Shown here: positions 56,758-64,000 of the stretch, piece by piece
Position numbering within the stretch: position 1 is the stretch's first letter
Layout of the letters: each line of letters starts with the position of its first letter
Source: Micromonospora sp. HNM0581
Lineage (GTDB): Bacteria; Actinomycetota; Actinomycetes; Mycobacteriales; Micromonosporaceae
Direction of reading: 5' to 3'
DNA length: 64,000 nt
Assembly: GCF_012726175.1 (NCBI RefSeq)
Contig: NZ_JAASAD010000006.1
Location: forward strand, 1-64,000
Made by a program: the position numbers and the translations under genes
The notes under the pieces: model-generated
What the model was told of the DNA's origin: nothing
Seen by the model: only the letters and a program-made list of their open reading frames with translations
The model's database searches: none

Positions 56758-57141
56758 TCAACCCGGGTTGCGGGCGATGCGGACCCTCACCTCCGAATCG
56801 GTGACGCTGTCCAGGGTGACCGCGAGGCCTCCGACATCGGCCGCCTGCTGACCGACGGTGAGCGACAGTTGTTCGCCACCGACCTCGATGGTCACCACGT
56901 CGTCCTGCGCCTCGACCAGACGGGCCTCGACGCCGAGGATGCTCGCCCGGGCGTCCACGCCCCGGTCGAAGGTGACCGTGCAGGCGTCCAGCCCGCAGTC
57001 GGTGCTGGCCCCTTCCGAGCTACAACCGGCCAGCACGGCCGCACCGAGGGCGAGGCCGGTCAGCAGTCCGGCCAGCCGGACGGAGGCGCGGCGGGGGGTG
57101 GAGGGGCGCGGAGCGCTACGGGCGGGGGGTCGATTCGTCAC
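56758..57141 (-). CDS. Lipoprotein of unknown function
   Basis: A 127-residue protein with a long Arg/Pro-rich N-terminus, a hydrophobic stretch and a clear lipobox (AAVLAGC, Cys about 40), so it is a membrane-anchored lipoprotein. The mature domain is small, beta-rich and Val-rich, with a possible disulfide (CGLDAC). The GTG at 57141 has TACGCT 7 bases before it. The enzymatic role is not recognised. Confidence 0.78.
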   Translation of the reverse strand: MTNRPPARSAPRPSTPRRASVRLAGLLTGLALGAAVLAGCSSEGASTDCGLDACTVTFDRGVDARASILGVEARLVEAQDDVVTIEVGGEQLSLTVGQQAADVGGLAVTLDSVTDSEVRVRIARNPG

Positions 57142-57148
57142 GCGGTCA

Positions 57149-57154
57149 AGCGTA
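57149..57154 (-). promoter_or_regulatory. -10 box of the lipoprotein gene
   Basis: TACGCT on the minus strand, 7 bases before the GTG at 57141; leaderless layout. Confidence 0.4.
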
Positions 57155-57194
57155 CGAGACCCCGGCGAACCGACCGCCGGTGGACAATGCAGAG

Positions 57195-57482
57195 GTGAGC
57201 ATGCTTGTCGAGGACAACCCCGCCAGACACCGCTACGAGATCCTGGTCGACGACGCGCTCGCCGGCTTCACCGCTTACCTGGACCGCGCACAGGTGCTGA
57301 TCTTCACGCACACCGAGGTGGACGCGGCCTTCCAGAACATGGGCGTCGGCGCGGCACTGATGCGCGGCACCCTTGATCAGGTCCGCGGGCACGGGCAGCG
57401 GGTGGTGCCCCGTTGCCCGTTCATGGCCGCCTTCATCGATCGTCACCCGGAGTACACCGACCTGGTCACCAACCCGGACTGA
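57195..57482 (+). CDS. YjdJ-type GNAT N-acetyltransferase
   Basis: A 95-residue minimal GNAT-fold protein of the YjdJ family. The CoA-binding loop QNMGVGAALM lies between FTHTEVDAAF and the conserved RVVPRCPFMAAFIDRHPEY. The start is GTG 57195 or ATG 57201 (with GAGG 5 bases upstream). It is divergent from the lipoprotein gene and its last 17 bases overlap the end of the converging GH3 gene. Confidence 0.87.
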   Translation: MSMLVEDNPARHRYEILVDDALAGFTAYLDRAQVLIFTHTEVDAAFQNMGVGAALMRGTLDQVRGHGQRVVPRCPFMAAFIDRHPEYTDLVTNPD

Positions 57483-58995
57483 CCACACCACCGGCGAGCA
57501 GTTCGGCTGCCGCGCGGCCGGCGGCCCGTGTCGCGCCGTGGGTGGCCACGTGGACCGCACCGGTGACCCGGGCGGGCACACCGAGTTCGACGACCACCGC
57601 GTCGGGGCGAGTCGCCAACGCCCGGTCGACCGCGTCCCCCATCCAGGCGTGCCGGTGCAGGTCGCGGACCACCAGCACCAGCGGCCGACCGGCGGCGTCC
57701 GCGGCCGGATCGCTCGGCACCGAGTTCTCGGCGTACCTGACGCTCGTGGTACCCGGAACGAGGGCGGCCAACGGCACCGCCACTCCCCAGGGAGTCTCCG
57801 ATCCGATCGCTACGTGGTGCGGCGGCTGGAACTCCACGACGTGCGCCGGGCGGGTCAGCGGCAACGAGGGGGCGGCGTCGCCGGTGGTGACCCGGACGGC
57901 ACGTCGCGCCGCGACGAGTCCGACGGCCGAGCCGCCGGCCGCGGCGCCAGGGGTGCCCGGCGGGTACGTCCGGCAGGTGCGGGCGGTCGCCGTCCAGTCG
58001 GCGAGTTGACCGACCCGCTTGGCCGCCTCGGTGAGCCGCTCCTCGGGCAGCTCGCCGTCGACGACCGCGTCGACGATGGCGTCGCGCAGCTGGCGGGCCG
58101 TCTCCTCGTCGGCGTGCTCGCCGCCCACGCAGATCGCGTCCGCACCGGCGGCCAGGGCACGCACCGCCGCACCGGCGAGACCGTAGCGGCCGGCTACCGC
58201 GCCCATCTCGACCGCGTCGGTCACCACCACCCCGTCGAAGCCCATCTCCTCCCGCAGCAGCCCACCCAGGACCCGACCGCTCAGGGTGGCCGGCAAATCG
58301 GGATCAAGGGCCGGTACCAGCAGGTGTCCGGTCATCACCGCCTGGACGCCCGCCGCCACGGCGGCCCGGAACGGGGCCAGTTCGACGGTGTGCAGCCGGA
58401 CGCGGTCGGCGTCGATGCGGGGCAGGTCGTGGTGCGAGTCGACTCGGGTGTCACCGTGGCCTGGGAAGTGTTTCGCACAGGCGGCGACACCTGCCGACTG
58501 CAGGCCACGTACCCAGGCGGTGGCGTGCCGCGCGACGAGCGACGGGTCGGCGCCGAAGGACCGGACTCCGATGATCGGGTTGTCCGGGTTGGAGTTGACG
58601 TCGACGTCCGGCGCGTAGTTGAGGGTGACTCCGGCAGCGGCGAGTTCCACGCCGAGGTCCCGGGCCACCTCCTCGGTGAGCACGGGGTCGTCGATCGCGC
58701 CGAGTGCCAGGTTGCCCGGACGGGAACTACCCCGCCCCGACTCGATGCGGGTGACGTCGCCGGCCTCCTCGTCAATGGCGACGATCACGTCCGACCGCTC
58801 GGCGCGCAGCGCGGCGGTCAGCGCGGCGACCTGCCCGGGGTCGACGACGTTACGACCGAACAGCACCACCGAGCCGAGCCCGTCACCGAGCCAGCGGCAG
58901 ATCCAGGCGGGTGGGACGGTGCCGACGAAACCGGGCTGCAGGACCGCGGTCGCCAGGGCCGCCAGGTTGCCGTTGCGCACGATTCGATCGCTCAT
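57466..58995 (-). CDS. Glycoside hydrolase family 3 protein (NagZ-like beta-N-acetylhexosaminidase)
   Basis: A 509-residue GH3 enzyme. The TIM-barrel domain (about 1-340) has LGSVVLFGRN, DEEAGDVTRIE, the NagZ His loop KHFPGHGDTRVDSHHDLP and the nucleophile Asp in VVTDAVEMGAV. A second, less conserved C-terminal domain follows (about 380-509). Likely substrates are GlcNAc-containing glycans or muropeptides. The ATG at 58995 was preferred to an upstream start that would add 25 unconserved residues. No signal peptide is seen, so it acts in the cytoplasm. Confidence 0.9.
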   Translation of the reverse strand: MSDRIVRNGNLAALATAVLQPGFVGTVPPAWICRWLGDGLGSVVLFGRNVVDPGQVAALTAALRAERSDVIVAIDEEAGDVTRIESGRGSSRPGNLALGAIDDPVLTEEVARDLGVELAAAGVTLNYAPDVDVNSNPDNPIIGVRSFGADPSLVARHATAWVRGLQSAGVAACAKHFPGHGDTRVDSHHDLPRIDADRVRLHTVELAPFRAAVAAGVQAVMTGHLLVPALDPDLPATLSGRVLGGLLREEMGFDGVVVTDAVEMGAVAGRYGLAGAAVRALAAGADAICVGGEHADEETARQLRDAIVDAVVDGELPEERLTEAAKRVGQLADWTATARTCRTYPPGTPGAAAGGSAVGLVAARRAVRVTTGDAAPSLPLTRPAHVVEFQPPHHVAIGSETPWGVAVPLAALVPGTTSVRYAENSVPSDPAADAAGRPLVLVVRDLHRHAWMGDAVDRALATRPDAVVVELGVPARVTGAVHVATHGATRAAGRAAAELLAGGVVSPGW

Positions 58996-59128
58996 TCGGC
59001 GCTGTACCCCCGCGTGTTCCGCCGTGGACTCCCGCCGGCTGGCGGTGCAGACATGGTCACACCGCGCCACTCAATAGTCAATAAACCTTACAGTTGCCGT
59101 GGGGCGCCACCCCCGCGACAGTGCGGGT

Positions 59129-59251
59129 ATGGACCCCATGCTGCTGGCCGACGCGACAAGCCCGGCCGACATTCCCGGCGTACGTCTACTCGGCCTGGTC
59201 GTGGGGGGCATACTCATGCTGATCGCCATCCGCGCGATGTTCCGCCGCTGA
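59129..59251 (+). CDS. 40-residue single-helix membrane peptide
   Basis: ATG at 59129 opens a 40-codon frame ending at a TGA. It has an acidic/polar N-terminus (DPMLLADATSPADIPG) and one strong hydrophobic helix (about 18-35; VRLLGLVVGGILMLIAIR) with a basic end (MFRR). An AT-rich segment at about 59074-59092 upstream could be its promoter; no Shine-Dalgarno is seen. Function is unknown. It lies between the divergent GH3 and recQ genes. Confidence 0.5.
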   Translation: MDPMLLADATSPADIPGVRLLGLVVGGILMLIAIRAMFRR

Positions 59252-59360
59252 ACCTCCGGTCGACGGGCACCGGGGGCGAGGGCGGGGCGGGCACGGCCGC
59301 CCGGTGACGCCGATCCCCCGGGGTTTCGGTGCGGAACCTGCCGGGTACCTGCGGCCTTCG

Positions 59361-60992
59361 ATGAAGCTGACCACACACTCGACGTCGCTGCGCCGCGCCG
59401 CGCGCAGCCTGTTCGGTTGGACCGCTCTACGGCCCAACCAGTTGGCCGCGATGCGGGCCGTGATGCGCCGCCGCGACGCGCTTGTCGTGCTACCCACCGG
59501 CGCCGGCAAGTCCGCGATCTACCAGATCCCGGCCAGCCTGATCCCCGGCCCGACCGTGGTGATCTCACCACTGCTGGCGCTCCAGCAGGACCAGATCGCC
59601 GCGCTCAACGAACGACAGCGCTCGGAACTGCGGGCGGTCCGCATCAGCTCGGACGAAACGGCGGCCCAGCAGGCCGAGGCGATCGCCGAGATCCGTGACG
59701 GGCGGGCCGAGTTCCTCTTCATCACCCCGGAACAGTTGGCCAACCCCGACCGGCTGGCCGAGGTCCGGGACCTCAAGCCGGCCCTGGTGGCGATCGACGA
59801 GGCGCACTGCATATCCGCCTGGGGTCACGACTTCCGCCCGGACTACCTGGCGCTGGGGCAGCTCATCGAAGGCATCGGCCGACCACCGGTGGTCGCGCTC
59901 ACCGCAACCGCCTCGCCACCGGTACGCGACGACATCGTCGACCGGCTACGACTACGCGAGCCCGAGATCGTGGTCTCCGGCCTGGACCGGCCCAACCTGT
60001 TCCTCGAGGTCGCCCACTGCCCTACCGAAGACTACCGGTGGCGGCGGCTGATCGCCCTGCTGCGCGAGGACGAGCGACCCGGCATCATCTACGTGCCCAC
60101 CCGCCGCGCCGCTGAGGACCTCGCCGACCGGCTGACCGGGGCAGGCTTCCCCGCGCAGTACTACCACGGCGGGATGGCGGCCAACGCCCGTGCCCGGCTG
60201 CACGAGGCATTCCTCGCCGACCAGGTACCGATCATGGTCGCGACCTCGGCCTTCGGCATGGGCATCGACAAGCCCAACATCGCCTGGGTGGTGCACATGG
60301 CGCTGCCCGACTCGCCGGACAGCTACTTCCAGGAGATCGGCCGGGCCGGCCGCGACGGCCAACCGGCCCGGGTGCTGCTGCTGTGGCAGGCCGAGGACGT
60401 AGGTCTACAACGCTTCTTCAGCGGCGGCCTGCCCGATACCACCGAGCTGCGTGACCTGGCCGCGTTGCTGCGCCGGGCACCCACCACCCGCAAGGAACTA
60501 CGCGAGGTGACCAGGCTCGGCCCACGCAAACTCGGGCAGCATCTCGCCCTGCTGGAACAGGTGGGCGCCGCGCAACAGGCCGCCGGCCAGCGCGTCAGCG
60601 CACCCCGCTACGCCCCCGCCCCGGTCGACGCGGCGGCAGCCGCGCTTGCCGAGGCGGAACGGCAGCAGAGCCTGACCCGGTCGCGTACCGACATGATGCG
60701 CGCCTTCGCGGAGACCAGCGCCTGCCGGGGGCAGACACTGCTCGCCTACTTCGGTGAACAGATGACCGACATCTGCGGGCACTGCGACAACTGCCACGCC
60801 GGCACCAGCATGCCCGACGACGGTTCGGTGGGCCCGTTCCCGGTGCACAGCCAGGTACGGCACGCCGAGTGGGGCTCCGGCCTGGTGCTCAGCTACGAGG
60901 AGGACCGTATGACGGTTCTGTTTGACGAGGTCGGGTACAAGACGCTGTCGGTGAGCGTGGTGTCCGAACAGGGCCTACTCACCCTGGACTAA
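59361..60992 (+). CDS. recQ: RecQ-family ATP-dependent DNA helicase
   Basis: A 543-residue superfamily 2 3'-5' helicase. Walker A PTGAGKS is at 45-51, DEAH at 146-149, followed by TATASPPVR, a helicase C domain (TSAFGMGIDKPNIAWVVHM, QEIGRAGRDGQ) and the RecQ zinc site (Cys455, 472, 475, 478). No HRDC domain is present. The last ~50 residues form a small beta domain (VHSQVRHAEWGSGLVLSYEE) of the kind seen in short RecQ proteins. The ATG at 59361 lacks a clear ribosome site. Confidence 0.92.
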   Translation: MKLTTHSTSLRRAARSLFGWTALRPNQLAAMRAVMRRRDALVVLPTGAGKSAIYQIPASLIPGPTVVISPLLALQQDQIAALNERQRSELRAVRISSDETAAQQAEAIAEIRDGRAEFLFITPEQLANPDRLAEVRDLKPALVAIDEAHCISAWGHDFRPDYLALGQLIEGIGRPPVVALTATASPPVRDDIVDRLRLREPEIVVSGLDRPNLFLEVAHCPTEDYRWRRLIALLREDERPGIIYVPTRRAAEDLADRLTGAGFPAQYYHGGMAANARARLHEAFLADQVPIMVATSAFGMGIDKPNIAWVVHMALPDSPDSYFQEIGRAGRDGQPARVLLLWQAEDVGLQRFFSGGLPDTTELRDLAALLRRAPTTRKELREVTRLGPRKLGQHLALLEQVGAAQQAAGQRVSAPRYAPAPVDAAAAALAEAERQQSLTRSRTDMMRAFAETSACRGQTLLAYFGEQMTDICGHCDNCHAGTSMPDDGSVGPFPVHSQVRHAEWGSGLVLSYEEDRMTVLFDEVGYKTLSVSVVSEQGLLTLD

Positions 60993-61057
60993 CCTGAGCC
61001 GGCCGCACTGGCGGTGCGGCTGACGAGGACGTGCACGACGAGCGGGAGGGGCGGGTC

Positions 61058-61561
61058 GTGATCGAAGAGCCGGCGTACACCGGTTTCGGTTTCTCCGACG
61101 AGGAGTGGGGGCTGCTGGTCGGCCTGCCACAGTCGGTGCTCACCGCAGCGAGCGCCGCCGAGTCCGACGGCACCAGGGCGACGATGGCCGAGGGCGCCGC
61201 CGGACTTGAGACCATCTCCGGCGGGCGGGAGTCGGCCAGCCCGCTGGTGGCCGCCGTGGCCGGTGAGATCGTCACCCGGGTCGGCGACCCGGAGGCCGGT
61301 GAGGAGATGCCGGTCATCGAGCCGCCGGACCCGCGCGGCTACGCCGAGGACGTGCTGGGCCGGGCCAAGGAGGCGTCGGCGCTGTTGGCGGCCAAGGTGG
61401 ACGAGGGAGAGGCTGGCGCGTACCGGCACTGGCTGGTGGAGATCGCCGAGCAGGTCGTCGGCGCGGCCAGCTCCGGCGGTGTGCTCGGCCTCGGCGGTAC
61501 CGAGGTCAGTCCCTCCGAGCGCCGCTTCCGTGACCGCCTCTCCCAGGTCCTCAACGACTGA
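61058..61561 (+). CDS. Conserved actinobacterial protein of unknown function
   Basis: I do not recognise a family. A 167-residue soluble, acidic, mostly helical protein with a Trp/Phe/Gly-rich N-terminus (YTGFGFSDEEWGLLVGLP), no membrane helix and few hydrophobic clusters. GTG 61058 has GGGAGGGG 7 bases upstream, stronger than the earlier GTG at 61031. It sits alone, 65 bases after recQ. A small-protein partner or toxin-like role is not indicated. Confidence 0.75.
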   Translation: MIEEPAYTGFGFSDEEWGLLVGLPQSVLTAASAAESDGTRATMAEGAAGLETISGGRESASPLVAAVAGEIVTRVGDPEAGEEMPVIEPPDPRGYAEDVLGRAKEASALLAAKVDEGEAGAYRHWLVEIAEQVVGAASSGGVLGLGGTEVSPSERRFRDRLSQVLND

Positions 61562-61663
61562 CCCGAAAGTCAGGCGATTCGGCGGCGGAAGAGTCGGGCG
61601 GTGAGGAGCACGGCGAGAGCGAGCAGGGTCCGGGCAGGATGCGCTCGCCGTCGGGCCGCCCGG

Positions 61664-62647
61664 TCAGGTCCGCGCCAGCAGGTTCAGCACCGCCTGCTCG
61701 GCCTGCTCCGGAGAGGTCGCCTCGGTCACCGCGACGACCACACCGTCATGGAACAGATCCACCACCCGCGGATCCACGTACGAGGCACGGGCCACCGTGG
61801 GAGTGTTCCCGAGCAGCTCCGCCACCTGCCGCATCACCGCCGCCACCGCCCGGCGGCGAGCCGTGACCGACCGGACGGAGGCCACCGAGGCAAGCTCCGT
61901 CGCCGCCCGAACCGTCGCATGCCAGGTACGGAAGTCCTTAGCGGTCATCTCACCACCGCTGACCTCACGCAGGTAGTCGTTCACCTCGTCGGCGCGTACG
62001 TCCCGCCACTGCCGGCCGTCCCAGTAACCGAACAACCGGTCGGTCGCCCGTCGCCGCCGACGCAGATCGGTGAGTACCCGACACAACTGCGGATCGGAGA
62101 TCAGCCGTACCTGTTGGATGCCGCCCTTGGCCGGGAACTCGAACAGCACACAACCACGCCGGAGCCGAGCGTGTTCGGGACGCAGGGTCGCCACCCCGAA
62201 GGTCGGGTCCTCGCCCGAGGCGTACTGGTCGCTGCCCACCCGGAAGGCGCCCATGTCGAGCAGTCTGGCCACCGTCGCCAGCACCCGCTCCCGGCGCAGC
62301 CCGCGTGCTCTCAGGTCGTTGCCGACCCGCTCACGCAGCAGCGGCAGCCGGCCCGCCACCTCCAACACATGGTCGAACTTGGCCTCGTCCTGCCGCTGCC
62401 GCCACAGCGGGTGGTAGAGGTACTGCTTACGCCCGGCCGCGTCGACACCGATGGCCTGGATGTGCCCATTGGCGTGCGGTGAGATCCACACATCCCGCCA
62501 GGCCGGCGGGATGACAAGGGCGCGCAGCCGGGCCAGTTCGTCGGGGTCGTGTACCGGCTCGCCGTGCGGGTCCACGAACGACCAGCCCCGGCCCCGCCGA
62601 CGTCGCCGGTAACCCGGCCGACCCGGATCGCTACGCCGCAACCGCAC
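61664..62647 (-). CDS. DNA topoisomerase IB (poxvirus-like)
   Basis: A 327-residue type IB topoisomerase that relaxes supercoils through a 3'-phosphotyrosine link. The catalytic set is visible: Arg136 (DMGAFRVGSD), Lys174 (FEFPAKGG), Arg240 and His243 (DFRTWHAT) and Tyr290 (ARASYVDPRV). The N-terminal ~80 residues bind DNA (YLYHPLWR). The GTG at 62647 lies inside the end of the upstream GT9 gene (17-base overlap), so it is co-translated with it. The bacterial form is about a third the size of eukaryotic TopIB. Confidence 0.93.
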   Translation of the reverse strand: MRLRRSDPGRPGYRRRRRGRGWSFVDPHGEPVHDPDELARLRALVIPPAWRDVWISPHANGHIQAIGVDAAGRKQYLYHPLWRQRQDEAKFDHVLEVAGRLPLLRERVGNDLRARGLRRERVLATVARLLDMGAFRVGSDQYASGEDPTFGVATLRPEHARLRRGCVLFEFPAKGGIQQVRLISDPQLCRVLTDLRRRRRATDRLFGYWDGRQWRDVRADEVNDYLREVSGGEMTAKDFRTWHATVRAATELASVASVRSVTARRRAVAAVMRQVAELLGNTPTVARASYVDPRVVDLFHDGVVVAVTEATSPEQAEQAVLNLLART

Positions 62648-63584
62648 GATCCACCCGCACCGCCCGCTCCACCTCGTCGACCGCGGTCAGAACCTCGTCC
62701 ACACCGAGGGCGACCATCGTGGGATGGTGACCTGCCCCGTTCCACTCCGACCAGGCCCGCGCGCCGACCCAGAGTGCCCGGTGCCGCCGACGCTCCGGCG
62801 GCGGGCCCCACCGCGCCGGCGGAACCGGGCCGAACAGCACCACCGACGGGGTGCGGTAGCCGGTGGCCAGATGCGCCACCCCGGTGTCCCCGCTGACCAC
62901 CAGACGCGCACCGGCGATCAGAGCGGCGAGTTGGGCCAGGTCCGTGCGGCCGGCCAGCACCGCAGCGGCAGGCAACCCGGCCTGGTACGCGATGCGAGCC
63001 ACCACGGCCCGCTCCGCGGCGCTGCCGGTCAACACCACCCGGTGCCCCCGTACGGTCAGCTCCCGGGCCAGGGTCACGTACCGGCCGGCCGGCCAGCGCT
63101 TGGCCGGCTCCTTCGAACCGGCATGCAGCACCGTGACCCCGCTGGCCGCCGCCACCGGGCCCGGTCGCCGCAGGTCCAGGTCGGCCGGGTCGGCCGGAAT
63201 CCCGTACCCGCGCAGCAGCCGGCACCAGCGCGACACCTCGTGCTCGTCGTCGTCCCACTCCGGCCCGTCGGCGTGCGACGCCTCGACGTTGGCGAAGGCG
63301 AGCATCCGGCCAGGTCGGACGGCGGCCAGCAGCCGGTGCGACCGAGGGCCCCGGCCGTGCAGGTTGACCGCCACCTCCACCCGCCCGGCGGGCCGGTCCA
63401 GCCGGTCCAGGCCGGCGGTGGGCAGTACCCGGTCCACCCCGCCGACCAGCTCGACCAGTGGCCCCAGCCAGGCCGGCGCGGCGAGCACCAACTGCTGGTC
63501 CGGGTAGGCCGCGCGCAACGCCCGCAACGCCGGGACCGCCGTGGCGAGATCACCGACGCCGAGGGCGCGCAGCGCCAGGATCAC
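62631..63584 (-). CDS. Glycosyltransferase family 9 protein (heptosyltransferase-like)
   Basis: A 317-residue GT-B protein of family 9, with the N-terminal ALRALGVGDLATAVPALRAL (G-x-G-D-L) and the C-terminal nucleotide-sugar site VVSGDTGVAHLATGYRTPSV. GT9 is best known for LPS heptosyltransferases; an actinobacterium has no LPS, so a cell-wall or secondary-glycan role is more likely. The GTG at 63584 overlaps the stop of the SDR gene (GTGA) with AGGAGA upstream. Its 3' end overlaps topoisomerase IB. Confidence 0.88.
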   Translation of the reverse strand: MILALRALGVGDLATAVPALRALRAAYPDQQLVLAAPAWLGPLVELVGGVDRVLPTAGLDRLDRPAGRVEVAVNLHGRGPRSHRLLAAVRPGRMLAFANVEASHADGPEWDDDEHEVSRWCRLLRGYGIPADPADLDLRRPGPVAAASGVTVLHAGSKEPAKRWPAGRYVTLARELTVRGHRVVLTGSAAERAVVARIAYQAGLPAAAVLAGRTDLAQLAALIAGARLVVSGDTGVAHLATGYRTPSVVLFGPVPPARWGPPPERRRHRALWVGARAWSEWNGAGHHPTMVALGVDEVLTAVDEVERAVRVDRAVAA

Positions 63585-64000
63585 GGGTACGACGTCTCCT
63601 GATCGGCGCAGACGACCATCTCGCGGATCGCGCAACCGGCCGGCTGGGACAGGGCGAACATGATCGCGGCGGCGGTGTCGGCCGGATCGTTGAGGATCGC
63701 GTCCGCTCCCGGCCGGTACTGCGGGTCACGCTCGTCGAAGAAGGCCGTCCGCATCCCGCCCGGGATGAGCAGCGTGACACCGACCGTGCCGGCCAGTTCG
63801 GCGGCGAGCGCCCGGGTGAAGCCGACCACCCCGAACTTCGCCGCGCAGTACGCCGTCGCGTCGCTTACCGCCTTGATGCCGAGGGTGGAGGCCACCGTCA
63901 CAACGGTGCCCCGGGACTCGGTCAGGAACGGCAGCGCGGCCCGGATCACCGCGGCGGTCGCCAGCAGGTCGACGGCGACGATCCGGTCCCAGGTCGCACC
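63581..64000 (-). CDS. Short-chain dehydrogenase/reductase (N-terminus outside window)
   Basis: The C-terminal 139 codons of an SDR; the N-terminal cofactor-binding half lies past the right edge. Visible are the W-x(n)-V-x-V-x-LL-x-T helix, the catalytic Ser (VTVASTLGIKAVSDATAYCA), YCAAKFG (YxxxK) and the family PGGMRT. It overlaps the GT9 start (GTGA) and is the first visible gene of a three-gene cluster with GT9 and TopIB. The exact substrate cannot be given. Confidence 0.9.
   Translation of the reverse strand, partial: GATWDRIVAVDLLATAAVIRAALPFLTESRGTVVTVASTLGIKAVSDATAYCAAKFGVVGFTRALAAELAGTVGVTLLIPGGMRTAFFDERDPQYRPGADAILNDPADTAAAIMFALSQPAGCAIREMVVCADQETSYP

Overview
The window is GC-rich actinobacterial chromosome (about 70% G+C by eye, heavy GTG start usage). 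The protein families and several start-site habits fit Micromonosporaceae (Micromonospora or Salinispora type). Gene order broadly matches the conserved core block I recall from Mycobacterium tuberculosis around Rv2559c to Rv2614c: rarA, aspS, hisS, an MBL hydrolase, a peptidylprolyl isomerase, relA, apt, secFD, yajC, ruvBAC, then yebC, pdxT, pdxS, pimA, a PIM acyltransferase, pgsA, a HIT protein and thrS. I see no prophage, insertion sequence, CRISPR array, rRNA or tRNA.

Left part (1-22.5 kb), mostly minus strand: a proline-rich protein cut by the window edge and coupled to rarA; a small membrane protein; an MFS exporter with its ArsR-type repressor, fronted by a strong palindromic operator; an RmlD-like reductase; aspS; a secreted alpha-lytic-type protease; hisS; an MBL hydrolase. 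Two tandem membrane-anchored cyclophilin-like proteins lie on the plus strand, followed by relA, apt, secF, secD, yajC and the tightly overlapped ruvC-ruvA-ruvB operon with a LexA-box candidate.

Middle part (22.5-46.5 kb): a 3-hydroxybutyrate dehydrogenase with a PucR-type regulator; a B12-binding-like protein without a DNA-binding domain, divergent from an SPFH protein; a class V aminotransferase; dnaE; LemA plus an M48 protease carrying a TerB-like tail; then yebC, PLP synthesis (pdxT, pdxS) and the phosphatidylinositol mannoside operon (pgsA, acyltransferase, pimA). Between pgsA and the HIT gene sit an EF-G-like GTPase that stops after domain III and an aldo/keto reductase converging on its broken end, so this junction looks rearranged. 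A 27-bp tandem repeat lies next to the HIT gene, and thrS follows.

Right part (46.5-64 kb): a YcnI-like copper-domain protein with a His-rich linker but no N-terminal histidine; a two-component system; an adenosine deaminase; a second aldo/keto reductase; a cold-shock protein; a coupled holin/DUF3618/DUF4235 membrane trio; an MscS channel; a DUF1206 protein; a lipoprotein; a GNAT enzyme; a GH3 hydrolase; a 40-residue membrane peptide; a RecQ-type helicase; and, at the edge, an overlapping SDR, GT9 and topoisomerase IB cluster.

Several genes without a Shine-Dalgarno sequence have a TAnnnT box 6-8 bases before the start codon, the expected layout of leaderless actinobacterial mRNAs. I used this to choose starts. 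No clearly new multi-gene system was found. The most unusual items are the truncated EF-G2 junction, the apparently inactive cyclophilin copy, the zinc-ribbon candidate with tandem repeats, the HTH-less B12-domain protein and the His-less YcnI.
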